DNA from: Candidatus Stoquefichus massiliensis AP9
Lineage (GTDB): Bacteria; Bacillota_I; Bacilli_A; Erysipelotrichales; Coprobacillaceae
Length of the DNA: 32,637 nucleotides
Direction: 5' to 3'
NCBI RefSeq assembly: GCF_000455285.1
Contig: NZ_HG005285.1
Coordinates: forward strand, 1 to 32,637
Shown here: positions 23,825-32,631 of the stretch, in pieces
Numbering within the stretch: position 1 is the first letter of the stretch
Layout: each line of letters begins with the position of its first letter
Translations under genes and position numbers: made by a program
Notes under the pieces: model-generated
What the model saw: the letters and a program-made list of their open reading frames with translations, nothing else
What the model was told of the DNA's origin: nothing
Databases searched by the model: none

Positions 23825-24679
23825 TTATCTCAATGCTTTTTGATGAGATAAACACATAAAAAATGTAATACCAAAGATAATAAGATATCCTATAATACTA
23901 AAGATATCTGGCACTTGCTGAAATACTATAAATCCAAGTATTGCTGCAAAGACAACCTGTGAATAATCATATAAAGAAATATCTCTACCTGCGGAGTGAG
24001 AATATGCTGCTGTTACAGCAAATTGTCCTCCTGCGGCACTGATTCCTGCTAACAATAGAAATGCCATTTGTTGGTATGTCATAGGTGTAAATTGATAGAT
24101 GAGATATGGTACAACACTTAAACAAGAAAATAATGAGAAATAAAAGACAATCTGTGGTCCTTTCACATTTCTTTGTGATAACATTCTCACAACTGTATAA
24201 GCTGCCCCTGCTCCCATTGCACCTATTAATGCAATAAAACTTGCTGTTAATTCTGTATTTTGAAAACTTGGCTTAACGACAAACAAGGTTCCAATAAAGG
24301 CAATCATAATAGAAACAACTTGTCTCTTTGTCACATGTTCTTTTAATAAAAAGAATGAAAAGATAATCACAAAAAATGGACTCAACTTTTGAATAATAGA
24401 TGCATCTGATAACAAGAGATGATCAACAGCATAGAAATTGGCTATAATGCCAATTGTTCCACAAATTGATCTCACTAACAATAATCCAATATTCTTCTTT
24501 TCAATATAAAAACCTACTCCACTTTTCCTTAATATCGAAAAAGCAATAAAAACAGCAACTAAATTTCTAAAGAAACTCTTTTGAATAGATGGTAAATCAC
24601 CCGATAACTTCACAAACATATTCATAACAGCAAAACATAATGCTGCAATAATAATCATTATCATTCCTTTGTTTTTCAT
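23825..24679 (-). CDS. EamA/DMT family transporter
   Basis: A 284-aa membrane protein with about ten hydrophobic segments in two EamA repeats, the plan of drug/metabolite transporters. The first repeat has FFRNLVAVFIAF and LLLVRSICGTIGIIANFYAV; the second has YTVVRMLSQRN and YDYSQVVFAAILGFIVF. The substrate cannot be read from sequence. The start MKNKGMIMIIIAAL is preferred over a frame start 17 codons upstream because TTGGAGTG precedes it. It ends about 44 bases before the first pilin gene and is probably not functionally linked to the pili. Confidence 0.87.
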   Translation of the reverse strand: MKNKGMIMIIIAALCFAVMNMFVKLSGDLPSIQKSFFRNLVAVFIAFSILRKSGVGFYIEKKNIGLLLVRSICGTIGIIANFYAVDHLLLSDASIIQKLSPFFVIIFSFFLLKEHVTKRQVVSIMIAFIGTLFVVKPSFQNTELTASFIALIGAMGAGAAYTVVRMLSQRNVKGPQIVFYFSLFSCLSVVPYLIYQFTPMTYQQMAFLLLAGISAAGGQFAVTAAYSHSAGRDISLYDYSQVVFAAILGFIVFQQVPDIFSIIGYLIIFGITFFMCLSHQKALR

Positions 24680-24810
24680 ATATATCACTCCAATGTTCCT
24701 TAATATACTATAATTTTTATCTTTTGTCATGTGAAAGACTTTTTTATTATCATTAATTTCATAGCATTCTTTTTAAAAAGGCTTTATAATTAAACATGAG
24801 GTGAAAATAC

Positions 24811-27777
24811 ATGAATAATCATATGGGAAAGTATTTATTAATGATGTATCAGCATTGTAAAGACTTTCATCAATTCTTTTTAAAAAATCAGTATAATGAT
24901 ATTTTTGATTCTCTTTTTCATACATTGAATCAAATAATGGATATTGATAATATTTGTAGTTTTTTTATTGTAGATCATCATAATCATTTTTATAGTGTCA
25001 AAAAAAATATTTTATTTCATGATCAGTTACTTAATAGTCAAGATATTGATTCTATTAATGAAAGTTTCTATGATCATCTTTCAAATCATTATCATGTTTG
25101 TCTTATTCCTATTCAATATACAAATAAAAAACATGGTTATTTAATATTTAGTAAAAATCGTGAAAAAGTTGATTTTGATAATGATGAGAAAGAGTTATTA
25201 AAAAATATAGGAAGTATTTATGGTGATTTTTTGGATAATCAAATGAATTATCAAAGTGAATTATTTAATCAATCATTTATAGAAAAAGTATTAAATCATA
25301 TAGATGCTAATGCTTATATTACTAATCCTTATACAGACGAAATTCTATATATTAATGATAAGATGATAAAAGATTTCCATTTAAAAAATCCTTTAGGAAA
25401 AAAATGCTGGCAAGTTTTTCAAAGAAATATGGGTGGAAGATGTCCTCAATGCCCAATTCATCAATTAATCAAAGATCCTCAAAAATGTATTTCATGGGAA
25501 GAAAAAAGTACTCATAATCAAAGAATCTATCAAAATTATGATTCTATGATTGAATGGTTTGATCATTCCTTAGTTCATTTTCAATATTCACTTGATATTA
25601 CAACTTTTAAAAAAATTGAGAGTGATGCACATTATGATGATTTAACAGGAATTTATAATAGACGTAATGGTAAATATGAGTTATCTTTATTAATGAATAA
25701 GGCACAAAAAGAAAATAAAAATATCATTATTTGTTTATATGATTTAGATCATTTAAAAACAATTAATGATCTATATGGTCATCAATCAGGTGATGAATTT
25801 ATTCAGATGATTACCCAAACTGTTTCTTCCATTATTCATCATAATAATTTGTTCTTTAGATTAAGTGGTGATGAATTTATTATTGCTTTTTATGATTATC
25901 AGCAATATGAAGTTAATCAGCAAATGTTAAAGATTTTAAAAGAATTAGAAAAAATTCAAGTTCAAGATAAAATTCCTTATACCTTAAGTTTTTGTTTTGG
26001 ACTTTATGAAGTATTACCTCAATCTCAGCTATCATTAAATGATGTGATTACTCATGCTGATGAAAAAATGTATAGTTATAAGAAAAAAAATCATTTAAGA
26101 AAAGCTTTATTGGATTTAAAAACACATTCACCTATTGCAGCTAATTTTGACTACAATAAGAATTTATTATATGATGCTTTAGTCAAAAGTACTGATGACT
26201 ATATATTTGTCTGTAATATGAAAACAGGTGTATTTAAATATCCTCCTGCTATGGTTGATGAATTTGAATTTCCTAGTGATGTTCTAACAAATGCTGCTGC
26301 AGTCTTTGGTGCTAAGATTCATCCTGATGATAAATATGAATTTCTTAACAGCAATCAACAAATCACTGATGGTCGTACTGATAGTCATATTGTTGAATAT
26401 CGTGCTCTTAATAAACATAATGAATATGTTTGGTTACGTTGTTGTGGTCATGTGGAATATGATGAAAATAATGAACCAACTCTTTTTGCTGGTTTTATTT
26501 CCAATCTAGGTCGTAAGAATTATCGTGATAATCTGACTGGTCTTTATAATCAATTTGAATTTGAAAAAAGAATTCAAGAATGTCATACACCTTTTACAAT
26601 GATGATTATCAATATTAGTCATTTTAAAATTATCAATCAGTTATATAATCGTGAATTTGGTGATCATGTCTTACGAATTATTTCTCACAGTCTGCAGACA
26701 ATCTTACATAAACAGGCAATTTTATATAAATTAGATGGTGATGAATTTGGTATTCTTTATAAAGAAACCAATCATCATGAAATTCAACAGATCATTCATC
26801 AAATTCAAAATTTTGCTGATGAGAAACATATTTATGAAGGTCATCCTTTTACAATTCGTTTCCATGGTGGTATTACGATATCTCCACAGGATGGTACTGA
26901 TTACTTAGAATTACGTCGTAATTGTGAAATTGCTTTACAGCATAGTAAACATAATACACATTCTCCTTTTACTTTCTTTAATACGCATTTATTAAAAGAA
27001 GAAACATATGTCTTAAGGTTACAAAATACTTTAAAGCAATCTATGATTAATCATTTTGAGGGATTTTCTTTGGTTTATCAACCAAAGGTAGAATCTGTTA
27101 CTCATCAGTTAATGGGTTTTGAAGTATTAATCAGATGGTATCATTCTGATTTTCCTCAGATTGGTCCTGGACGTTTTATCCCTATTTTAGAAGATATGGG
27201 TGGTATTGTGGAATTAGGGAATTGGATATTTGAACAATCATTAATCAAGTTTAAGACTTTCTTGAATTATCAAGAAAATCTGATGATCAGTATTAATGTC
27301 TCTTATGTTCAGTTATTTCATGAAGGTTTTATTGATTTTGTTAAGAAGATGATATCTCTTCATGATGTTCCTATTTATCAGATTATCTTAGAATTAACAG
27401 AAACGTCTGTTGTTAATGATAATCAACATGCCGTTGATATTATTAATCAGTTGCGTTCTTTAGGTTTCCTGATTGCTATGGATGATTTTGGTAAGGGTTC
27501 TTCTTCTCTTTCTTTATTAAAAGATGAACCATTAGATATTATTAAGATAGATCAATCTTTTGTGAGAAATATTAAAAATGATTCATTTAATTATGGATTT
27601 ACAAAATTCATGATAAATTTTTGTCATCAACTCCACCTTCTCGTTGTTGTTGAAGGTGTTGAAACAGAAGAAGAACTTCATATCATTGATGAATTCCATC
27701 CTGATTATATTCAAGGATATTATATCAGTTATCCTTTGTCCTATGAAAAGACAATCTCCTATTTAAAAAATCATTGA
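24811..27777 (+). CDS. GAF-PAS-GGDEF-PAS-GGDEF-EAL cyclic-di-GMP signalling protein
   Basis: A 988-aa soluble protein that should break down and possibly make cyclic-di-GMP. A GAF-like domain spans 25-145. A PAS domain (155-265) has a Cys cluster at 199, 211, 214 and 226. GGDEF 1 (272-425) has the metal Asp (YDLDH, Asp311/313) and SGDEF at 352-356. A second PAS (460-568) precedes GGDEF 2 (570-722), with DGDEF at 642-646 but NISHF (Asn601) in place of the metal Asp, so it is probably inactive. The EAL domain (745-985) has EVL at 771-773, ELTET, DDFGKG, IIKID, EGVET and QGYYIS, so all catalytic residues remain. There is no RxxD inhibition site. It has no membrane segment and is a likely cytosolic phosphodiesterase with a sensory input. 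Confidence 0.93.
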   Translation: MNNHMGKYLLMMYQHCKDFHQFFLKNQYNDIFDSLFHTLNQIMDIDNICSFFIVDHHNHFYSVKKNILFHDQLLNSQDIDSINESFYDHLSNHYHVCLIPIQYTNKKHGYLIFSKNREKVDFDNDEKELLKNIGSIYGDFLDNQMNYQSELFNQSFIEKVLNHIDANAYITNPYTDEILYINDKMIKDFHLKNPLGKKCWQVFQRNMGGRCPQCPIHQLIKDPQKCISWEEKSTHNQRIYQNYDSMIEWFDHSLVHFQYSLDITTFKKIESDAHYDDLTGIYNRRNGKYELSLLMNKAQKENKNIIICLYDLDHLKTINDLYGHQSGDEFIQMITQTVSSIIHHNNLFFRLSGDEFIIAFYDYQQYEVNQQMLKILKELEKIQVQDKIPYTLSFCFGLYEVLPQSQLSLNDVITHADEKMYSYKKKNHLRKALLDLKTHSPIAANFDYNKNLLYDALVKSTDDYIFVCNMKTGVFKYPPAMVDEFEFPSDVLTNAAAVFGAKIHPDDKYEFLNSNQQITDGRTDSHIVEYRALNKHNEYVWLRCCGHVEYDENNEPTLFAGFISNLGRKNYRDNLTGLYNQFEFEKRIQECHTPFTMMIINISHFKIINQLYNREFGDHVLRIISHSLQTILHKQAILYKLDGDEFGILYKETNHHEIQQIIHQIQNFADEKHIYEGHPFTIRFHGGITISPQDGTDYLELRRNCEIALQHSKHNTHSPFTFFNTHLLKEETYVLRLQNTLKQSMINHFEGFSLVYQPKVESVTHQLMGFEVLIRWYHSDFPQIGPGRFIPILEDMGGIVELGNWIFEQSLIKFKTFLNYQENLMISINVSYVQLFHEGFIDFVKKMISLHDVPIYQIILELTETSVVNDNQHAVDIINQLRSLGFLIAMDDFGKGSSSLSLLKDEPLDIIKIDQSFVRNIKNDSFNYGFTKFMINFCHQLHLLVVVEGVETEEELHIIDEFHPDYIQGYYISYPLSYEKTISYLKNH

Positions 27778-27802
27778 CAATTTCTATTGAACCCTATAGA
27801 AT
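27774..27802 (+). promoter_or_regulatory. Promoter of second MATE gene
   Basis: A perfect TTGACA and TAGAAT are spaced by 17 bases. The -35 overlaps the stop codon of the cyclic-di-GMP gene. The transcript would have a leader of nearly 90 bases. Confidence 0.8.
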
Positions 27803-27829
27803 AATCAATGCAATTCAATATTTGCTATT

Positions 27830-27880
27830 AAGCTATAGATTTCTCTATTTCTGATTATAAATAGACATCTGTAGCTTTTT
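27830..27880 (+). terminator. Long hairpin with T-run in the MATE gene leader
   Basis: AAGCTATAGAT (27830-27840) pairs with ATCTGTAGCTT (27867-27877) with one G-U pair. Inside, CTATTT (27845-27850) pairs with AAATAG (27859-27864). TTTTT ends at 27880, 17 bases before the start codon. It lies after the MATE promoter, so it can act as an attenuator. It may also end transcripts of the upstream gene. Confidence 0.65.
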
Positions 27881-27897
27881 ATATGAAAGGAGTTATT

Positions 27898-29244
27898 ATG
27901 GACAAAAAAAATCCAATGGGATATAAACCTATTTTCCCTTTATTGATGTCAATGGCTTTTCCTCCTATGATATCAATGCTCATTCAATCTCTTTACAATA
28001 TTATTGATAGTATCTTTGTAGCACAATTAGGAGAATCAGCATTAACTGCTGTTTCATTAATTTATCCACTTCAAAATTTATCACTTGCATTTTCTTGTGG
28101 TATTGGTATTGCAATGAATGCATTAATTGCTAGACATCTTGGCGCAAATGATGATCAGCAAGCATCATTTGCTGCAAGTCAAGGAATGGTTATGTCTGTT
28201 TTACATTCTTTGTTATTTGTGGTGATTGGTATCTTTTTGATACATCCCTTTTTAAATATGTTTACAAATAGCCCTGATGTTATTGAATATGGTATGCAAT
28301 ATGGAACAATTGTCATTACATTCACTTTTGGTTCTTTTATTCATATTGCTGTTGAAAAGATGTTTCAGGCTTGTGGTAATATGATGGTTCCAATGATTAT
28401 GCAGATTGTTGGTGCACTTGTGAATATTGTTTTAGACCCTATTTTGATTTTTGGATATTTTGGGTTCCCTGCTTTAGGTGTATCTGGCGCTGCTATAGCA
28501 ACAATTATTGGTCAAATGGTCGCTTGTTTTCTTTCTATTTATTTGTTTTATAAATATAATGAACATATTCATTTATCGTTTCATCATTTTCATATTGACA
28601 AAGAAACATTCAAGAAACTTTATAGTATTGCAGTCCCTTCAGGTGTTATGATGTGTATGCCATCTATTCTTGTCTCTGTTTTAAATGGGATTCTCGCTTC
28701 TATATCACAAACAGCAGTTGCATTCTTTGGTGTTTATTTTAAACTTCAATCATTTGTTTATATGCCTTCTAATGGTGTTGTTCAAGGAATGCGTCCAATT
28801 ATGAGTTATAACTATGGTTCTCAAGAAAAAAATCGTATGGATCAAACTTTAAAAATGTCTTGTTTAACAATTGGAACTATCTTATTAGTCGGAACTGCTT
28901 TGTTTTTTATTTTTCCAGAATTCATACTATCAATGTTTAACGCAAATCAAGCAATGTTAGATATTGGTGTATCTGGTTTACGCATTCTCTCTTTAAGTTT
29001 TGTTTTATCAACTCTAGGAATTGTGATGGCTGGTGTTTTTGAATCCTTGGGCAAAGGAACATTATCATTAATGATTTCATTAATCAGACAATTTATTATC
29101 ATTATTCCTTTATCTCTTTTACTCATTCCGCTTATTGGAATAAAAGGTGTATGGCTAACTTTCCCATTATCAGAACTTATTGCAAGTATTATTGCTTTTA
29201 TCCTCTTTATACGTGTATACAAAAGGATTAATCTCAATGATTAA
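27898..29244 (+). CDS. MATE family efflux transporter (second paralogue)
   Basis: A 448-aa polytopic membrane protein with about 12 segments. The N-terminal MATE pattern is LMSMAFPPMISMLIQSLYNI then IDSIFVAQLGESALTAVSL, and the second half starts near LYSIAVPSGVMMCMPSILVS. It has the NorM/MepA-like 'PLQNLSLAFSCGIGIAMNAL' segment. It exports unknown compounds with Na+ or H+ coupling. The ATG is preferred over one five codons upstream because GAAAGGAG lies just before it. It has a strong promoter but a hairpin with T-run in the leader, which suggests control by attenuation. Its stop lies inside a bidirectional terminator. Confidence 0.9.
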   Translation: MDKKNPMGYKPIFPLLMSMAFPPMISMLIQSLYNIIDSIFVAQLGESALTAVSLIYPLQNLSLAFSCGIGIAMNALIARHLGANDDQQASFAASQGMVMSVLHSLLFVVIGIFLIHPFLNMFTNSPDVIEYGMQYGTIVITFTFGSFIHIAVEKMFQACGNMMVPMIMQIVGALVNIVLDPILIFGYFGFPALGVSGAAIATIIGQMVACFLSIYLFYKYNEHIHLSFHHFHIDKETFKKLYSIAVPSGVMMCMPSILVSVLNGILASISQTAVAFFGVYFKLQSFVYMPSNGVVQGMRPIMSYNYGSQEKNRMDQTLKMSCLTIGTILLVGTALFFIFPEFILSMFNANQAMLDIGVSGLRILSLSFVLSTLGIVMAGVFESLGKGTLSLMISLIRQFIIIIPLSLLLIPLIGIKGVWLTFPLSELIASIIAFILFIRVYKRINLND

Positions 29245-29251
29245 TCCTTTT
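29221..29251. terminator. Bidirectional terminator with overlapping stop codons
   Basis: A 13-bp stem (AAAAGGATTAATC / GATTAATCCTTTT) surrounds a five-base loop and is followed by T on both strands. The stops of the MATE gene (29242-29244) and of the acetyltransferase gene (29243-29241) both fall in it, a very compact convergent end. Confidence 0.88.
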
Positions 29252-29690
29252 TCTTTACCATGATTGTTTCCTGATTCATATCTTTTTCACCTGTTATAAT
29301 AAATCCAAATTTTTGATAAAGATGCATTGCCCTATGATTATCATCATAGAGACTTAAATAGATTTCTTGACATTGATATTCTGCATAGATATGTTCAAGC
29401 AATTGAGCCAATATTTTCTTTCCTAATCCTTGACCTTGATATCTTTTATCAATAAGATAACGATCTAGCCAAACTCTATCTTGATTCTGCTCATGCCATA
29501 ATCCATACATTGCAAAACCAACCAGTTGTTCATTATAATAAAGTTCTACTGGTCGCCATAAAACAAGTTCTCTGGCTTCTTCTAGACATTCAGCAATACT
29601 TTCAATAAAGTTTTGCTGATTAGCTTCAATTTCCAATTTTAAGACATCTGAACAATGATTTAAATCAACTTGACGTATTGTTATACTCAT
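29241..29690 (-). CDS. GNAT family N-acetyltransferase
   Basis: A 149-aa acetyl-CoA-dependent transferase. The core motif DRYLIDKRYQGQGLGKKILA gives the pyrophosphate-binding R/Q-x-x-G-x-G/A element (QGQGLGK), and IYLSLYDDNHRAMHLYQKFG is the usual end of the fold. The substrate is unknown; the layout is close to small polyamine or amino-acid side-chain acetyltransferases of the SpeG/BltD kind. It follows the DUF308 gene by three bases, so the two are co-transcribed. Confidence 0.88.
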   Translation of the reverse strand: MSITIRQVDLNHCSDVLKLEIEANQQNFIESIAECLEEARELVLWRPVELYYNEQLVGFAMYGLWHEQNQDRVWLDRYLIDKRYQGQGLGKKILAQLLEHIYAEYQCQEIYLSLYDDNHRAMHLYQKFGFIITGEKDMNQETIMVKKKD

Positions 29691-29693
29691 AAT

Positions 29694-30251
29694 CTAATCC
29701 AAATAATGTTTGATTTCTTTAGCAAATTGACTACTTCTATGCAAAATAATCAAATTCAATAAACCATCATAAATCAAACAAATACCAATAAATATAATGG
29801 AAACTATCGCTGCATCAAATGGATTCAATACAATAACTACACCTAAAATCAATAATAAAATAGATAATAATAAATCATAAGACCATCTCTCAAATCCCCA
29901 TCTCTTTAATTCAAAAGATCTTGTTATATTCATAATCCCTTCAATAACAATAAATAATCCAATCACAAAAGGAATCATCATAATAACAATATCACTTCTT
30001 ATAATCATAAAAACTCCTATCGCACATAACAAAAATCCACTGATTAAATCATACTGAAAACGATAAGAAAAATCATTAGAAAAATATCTCATAAAATCCA
30101 TTACTCCACAAATCAAAACAATACTTGCCACTCCATAACAAATCAACTGACTTGTTGCATTAGGAAAAACAATAAGAATAATTCCCATGACAATGGCTAT
30201 AATAGAATAAATCACAACACCTTTCTTTAACCCTGACAATAATTCATACAT
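29694..30251 (-). CDS. DUF308/HdeD-like membrane protein
   Basis: A 185-aa protein with six hydrophobic segments arranged as three helix pairs, each with a 'G..ili..P' type motif (MGIILIVFPN, CAIGVFMIIRSD, LILGVVIVLNPF). This is the DUF308 plan also seen in HdeD of enteric bacteria, linked there to acid resistance; function here is unknown. The start MYELLSGLKK is preferred over a frame start 15 codons upstream because GAAGGTGACG precedes it. Confidence 0.82.
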   Translation of the reverse strand: MYELLSGLKKGVVIYSIIAIVMGIILIVFPNATSQLICYGVASIVLICGVMDFMRYFSNDFSYRFQYDLISGFLLCAIGVFMIIRSDIVIMMIPFVIGLFIVIEGIMNITRSFELKRWGFERWSYDLLLSILLLILGVVIVLNPFDAAIVSIIFIGICLIYDGLLNLIILHRSSQFAKEIKHYLD

Positions 30252-30312
30252 TTTCGTCACCTTCTTTCTTTTATTATTTCTCTTTCTTATTAACAATATA
30301 TGAACACATTGA

Positions 30313-30340
30313 TTGATTTTTTTCTTTTTTGTACTAAAAT
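30313..30340 (+). promoter_or_regulatory. Promoter of putative metal exporter gene
   Basis: TTGATT and TAAAAT are spaced by 16 bases, about 21 bases upstream of the ATG. There is little room for a leader, so a metal riboswitch such as yybP-ykoY is not present. Confidence 0.55.
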
Positions 30341-30361
30341 AGGTAAAAAGCAGGTGAATAT

Positions 30362-31180
30362 ATGGATATTATTATTGATACAATTAAAGATACTTTTCTT
30401 ATTATTCCTATTCTATTCATTATGTATCTATGTTTAGAATATTTTGAACATAAAAACATTTCACAAAGTATGACCAAGTATTTAACTCGATATGGACCTC
30501 TTATTGGTGCTATATTAGGCATTATTCCTCAATGTGGTTTTGGTGTTTTAGCAAGTTTACTGTTCATTAATAAGCGTATCTCTTTAGGTACACTTATTAG
30601 TGTATTTATTGCAACAAGTGATGAAGCAATTCCTATTCTTTTAACAAACCCTCAACTCTATACATCTCTTCTGGGTATCATTCTAACAAAATTTATCTTA
30701 GCAATCATTGTTGGTTATCTCGTTGATATTTTATTAAAACCACAAACCGTTACCCATCAGCAGTTAAGTCATGAGCATTGTCATGAGCATTCTATTGCTA
30801 TTGAAGCAATGATAAGAACATTCAAAATTTATACATTTATCTTTCTTGTCAACATCGTTTTATCAACCGCGATTGAAATAATAGGGCCAAAAACTTTATC
30901 TTATATACTCTTAGATAAAAGCATTATACAACCTATTGTCAGTGCCATCTTTGGCTTTATCCCTAACTGTGCAGCTAGTGTGATTTTGACCCAATTACAT
31001 GTCAACGGAATCCTCAGTTTTGCTTCTTTGCTTGCTGGATTGATTACAAATGCTGGTTTAGGCATACTGGTATTGTTACAAAATCGTATAGACATAAAAA
31101 CACTTATTAGAATTTGTACAATTCTTTTATTAAGTGCTCTTATCGTTGGTCTTCCTTTACAATGGTTCTTTCTTTATTAG
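30362..31180 (+). CDS. Putative heavy-metal/manganese exporter (ArsP_2 family)
   Basis: A 272-aa membrane protein with about eight to ten segments in two repeats. Each repeat has a Pro-x-Cys motif: IIPQCGFGVLASLLFINKRI near 55-73 and FIPNCAASVILTQLHVNGIL near 199-218. A soluble loop between them is rich in His (THQQLSHEHCHEH, 131-143), a likely metal-binding site. These traits match the family called 'putative 10TM heavy-metal exporter' or 'putative manganese transporter' (PF11449 as I recall it). The start follows GCAGGTGA. The substrate is inferred from the family only. Confidence 0.82.
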   Translation: MDIIIDTIKDTFLIIPILFIMYLCLEYFEHKNISQSMTKYLTRYGPLIGAILGIIPQCGFGVLASLLFINKRISLGTLISVFIATSDEAIPILLTNPQLYTSLLGIILTKFILAIIVGYLVDILLKPQTVTHQQLSHEHCHEHSIAIEAMIRTFKIYTFIFLVNIVLSTAIEIIGPKTLSYILLDKSIIQPIVSAIFGFIPNCAASVILTQLHVNGILSFASLLAGLITNAGLGILVLLQNRIDIKTLIRICTILLLSALIVGLPLQWFFLY

Positions 31181-31670
31181 AAAGAACCATTTTTGTATAC
31201 CAAACTTGGGATGGCAAATAAAACCACCAGATATAAGGGATATTCATCTGTATCAGAAATTGTATAACAATACATAAATCACACATTGCTAAAAGAACTA
31301 ATGTTATCAATAACCAATGTTGTTTAGAAAATGCCAAAATAATATTCAACAATGTCATCACAGCATAAACAATCCCTAAAAAATATAAATGAGGATAAAC
31401 TATAGCAAACATAAACAAATAAAAATAGCTACTTCCATTTAATTTCATATGATAAAAACATTGTACAACCATAAACAAATAAATCCCTATCTCATACATC
31501 TCACTCCACAACAAAAGATAATCAGCAACTAAAATAAAACAAAAAATACCATACTCCTTTCTTTTAGAAACCAACCATCCAAAGCATACAATAATACTCA
31601 AATATTTTATCCAAGATAAATCATAAATCATAATAAAACCATAAAGTATACATTCCCATAATAAGAACAT
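31140..31670 (-). CDS. YhhN/TMEM86-like membrane protein
   Basis: A 176-aa protein with about seven hydrophobic segments. LSWIKYLSIIVCFGWLVSKR, then CFILVADYLLLW....EIGIYLFMVVQCFYHMKL, and later LLAMCDLCIVIQFL follow the YhhN plan (K-P-l, gDv.L....F..G...F...H..Y, SD). Some YhhN proteins are lysoplasmalogenases that cut the vinyl-ether bond of plasmalogens. The match is loose and the function is unsure. Its last 14 codons overlap the convergent metal exporter gene and carry that gene's terminator hairpin. No clear ribosome binding site is visible before the chosen ATG, and an inner Met (MIYDLSW) could be the start. Confidence 0.6.
   Translation of the reverse strand: MFLLWECILYGFIMIYDLSWIKYLSIIVCFGWLVSKRKEYGIFCFILVADYLLLWSEMYEIGIYLFMVVQCFYHMKLNGSSYFYLFMFAIVYPHLYFLGIVYAVMTLLNIILAFSKQHWLLITLVLLAMCDLCIVIQFLIQMNIPYIWWFYLPSQVWYTKMVLSNKERTIVKEDQR
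31161..31195 (+). terminator. Terminator of metal exporter gene
   Basis: A 13-bp stem (AATGGTTCTTTCT / AGAAAGAACCATT) with a five-base loop is followed by TTTT on the plus strand. It lies partly inside the coding ends of both convergent genes. Confidence 0.85.
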
Positions 31671-31691
31671 AACTCTATGGTTCCCATAAAA

Positions 31692-32477
31692 CTACAATTT
31701 ATGATAAATAGGTTGCATTTTTTCAAATGTACAAAACTCATCAAAACCAATTTTTAAAAGTTCATCTTTAACATATTGAATACGACATCCCACATGATCT
31801 TCTTCATGCGTATCAGAACCAATAGTCAAGACACGACCACCTAATTCTTTATACCACTTTAAAATAGTCCTTGAAGGCGTTAAATCACTTAACCCATAAC
31901 GAAAACAAGAAGTATTCACTTCAATTCCTTTGCCTTTAGAAATAACATGTTTTAAAATCTTTTCAATCAGATCTCTTACCTCTTCATCAGGATACACTCC
32001 TGCTTGATCATAACGCTTAATCATATCCAAATGTCCCAATACACTATAATCATCAAATTTCTCAATCACATCTAAAATTGCTTGATAATAACCTCTATTA
32101 TAATCTCTTTGTGTTTTTCCTTGTTGATATTTATACGTCCAAAATTCAATATCATCAATCTGATGATTAGAAAGAATAATAAAATCAAATGGATACTTTA
32201 AGAAATCTTTCTGATAATTTATGATTGTATGCATCTGAACACCAAACTCACATCCAAACTTGATCACAATATCGTCTCTATATTTTTCTTTCATCTTTAA
32301 ATATTCCTGATAATAAGCATCATAATTGACAACGTAATCTCCCATTGTTCCATAATCACTATGCTCTGTAAAACAAATCTCATCCAACCCCATTGAAATA
32401 GCTTTTAAAACTGCTTTTTCCATATCATAAGTTGAATCATTACTATAATTGGTATGCATATGATAATCTGCTAACAT
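31692..32477 (-). CDS. PHP-domain phosphatase, HisJ-type histidinol-phosphatase family
   Basis: A 261-aa metal-dependent phosphoesterase of the PHP fold. Metal ligands are visible in order: HMH in ADYHMHTNYSND (His6, His8), FTEHSD, GCEFGV, LSNHQIDD, LGHLDMI, and GSDTHEEDHVG at the C-terminal end. The family includes HisJ, which removes phosphate from histidinol phosphate in histidine synthesis. No other his gene is nearby, so a different phosphoester substrate is quite possible. The start follows AAGGAGGATATAT. Confidence 0.87.
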   Translation of the reverse strand: MLADYHMHTNYSNDSTYDMEKAVLKAISMGLDEICFTEHSDYGTMGDYVVNYDAYYQEYLKMKEKYRDDIVIKFGCEFGVQMHTIINYQKDFLKYPFDFIILSNHQIDDIEFWTYKYQQGKTQRDYNRGYYQAILDVIEKFDDYSVLGHLDMIKRYDQAGVYPDEEVRDLIEKILKHVISKGKGIEVNTSCFRYGLSDLTPSRTILKWYKELGGRVLTIGSDTHEEDHVGCRIQYVKDELLKIGFDEFCTFEKMQPIYHKL

Positions 32478-32631
32478 ATATATCCTCCTTGTTCTTTAGT
32501 TAGTATATAACATTTTATTCAAAAAATCTTATATTCTCAAATTTAGAAAAAAAATTATCAAATTCTGAAAAAATGAATGATTATTTTTAAAAATATTTAT
32601 AATATTATTATAAAAATAAAGGAGGAACTAT

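Noticed and set aside
26291-26509. 72-codon frame inside the cyclic-di-GMP gene
   Set aside because: It overlaps the PAS 2 coding region in another frame, and its repetitive hydrophobic text comes from the codon pattern of the real gene.
30297-30361. yybP-ykoY manganese riboswitch before the metal exporter
   Set aside because: Only about 20 bases lie between the -10 and the start codon, too short for that RNA.
30334-31095. Two leftward frames opposite the metal exporter gene (30334-30522 and 30901-31095)
   Set aside because: They have no ribosome binding sites and oppose conserved motif regions of the exporter.
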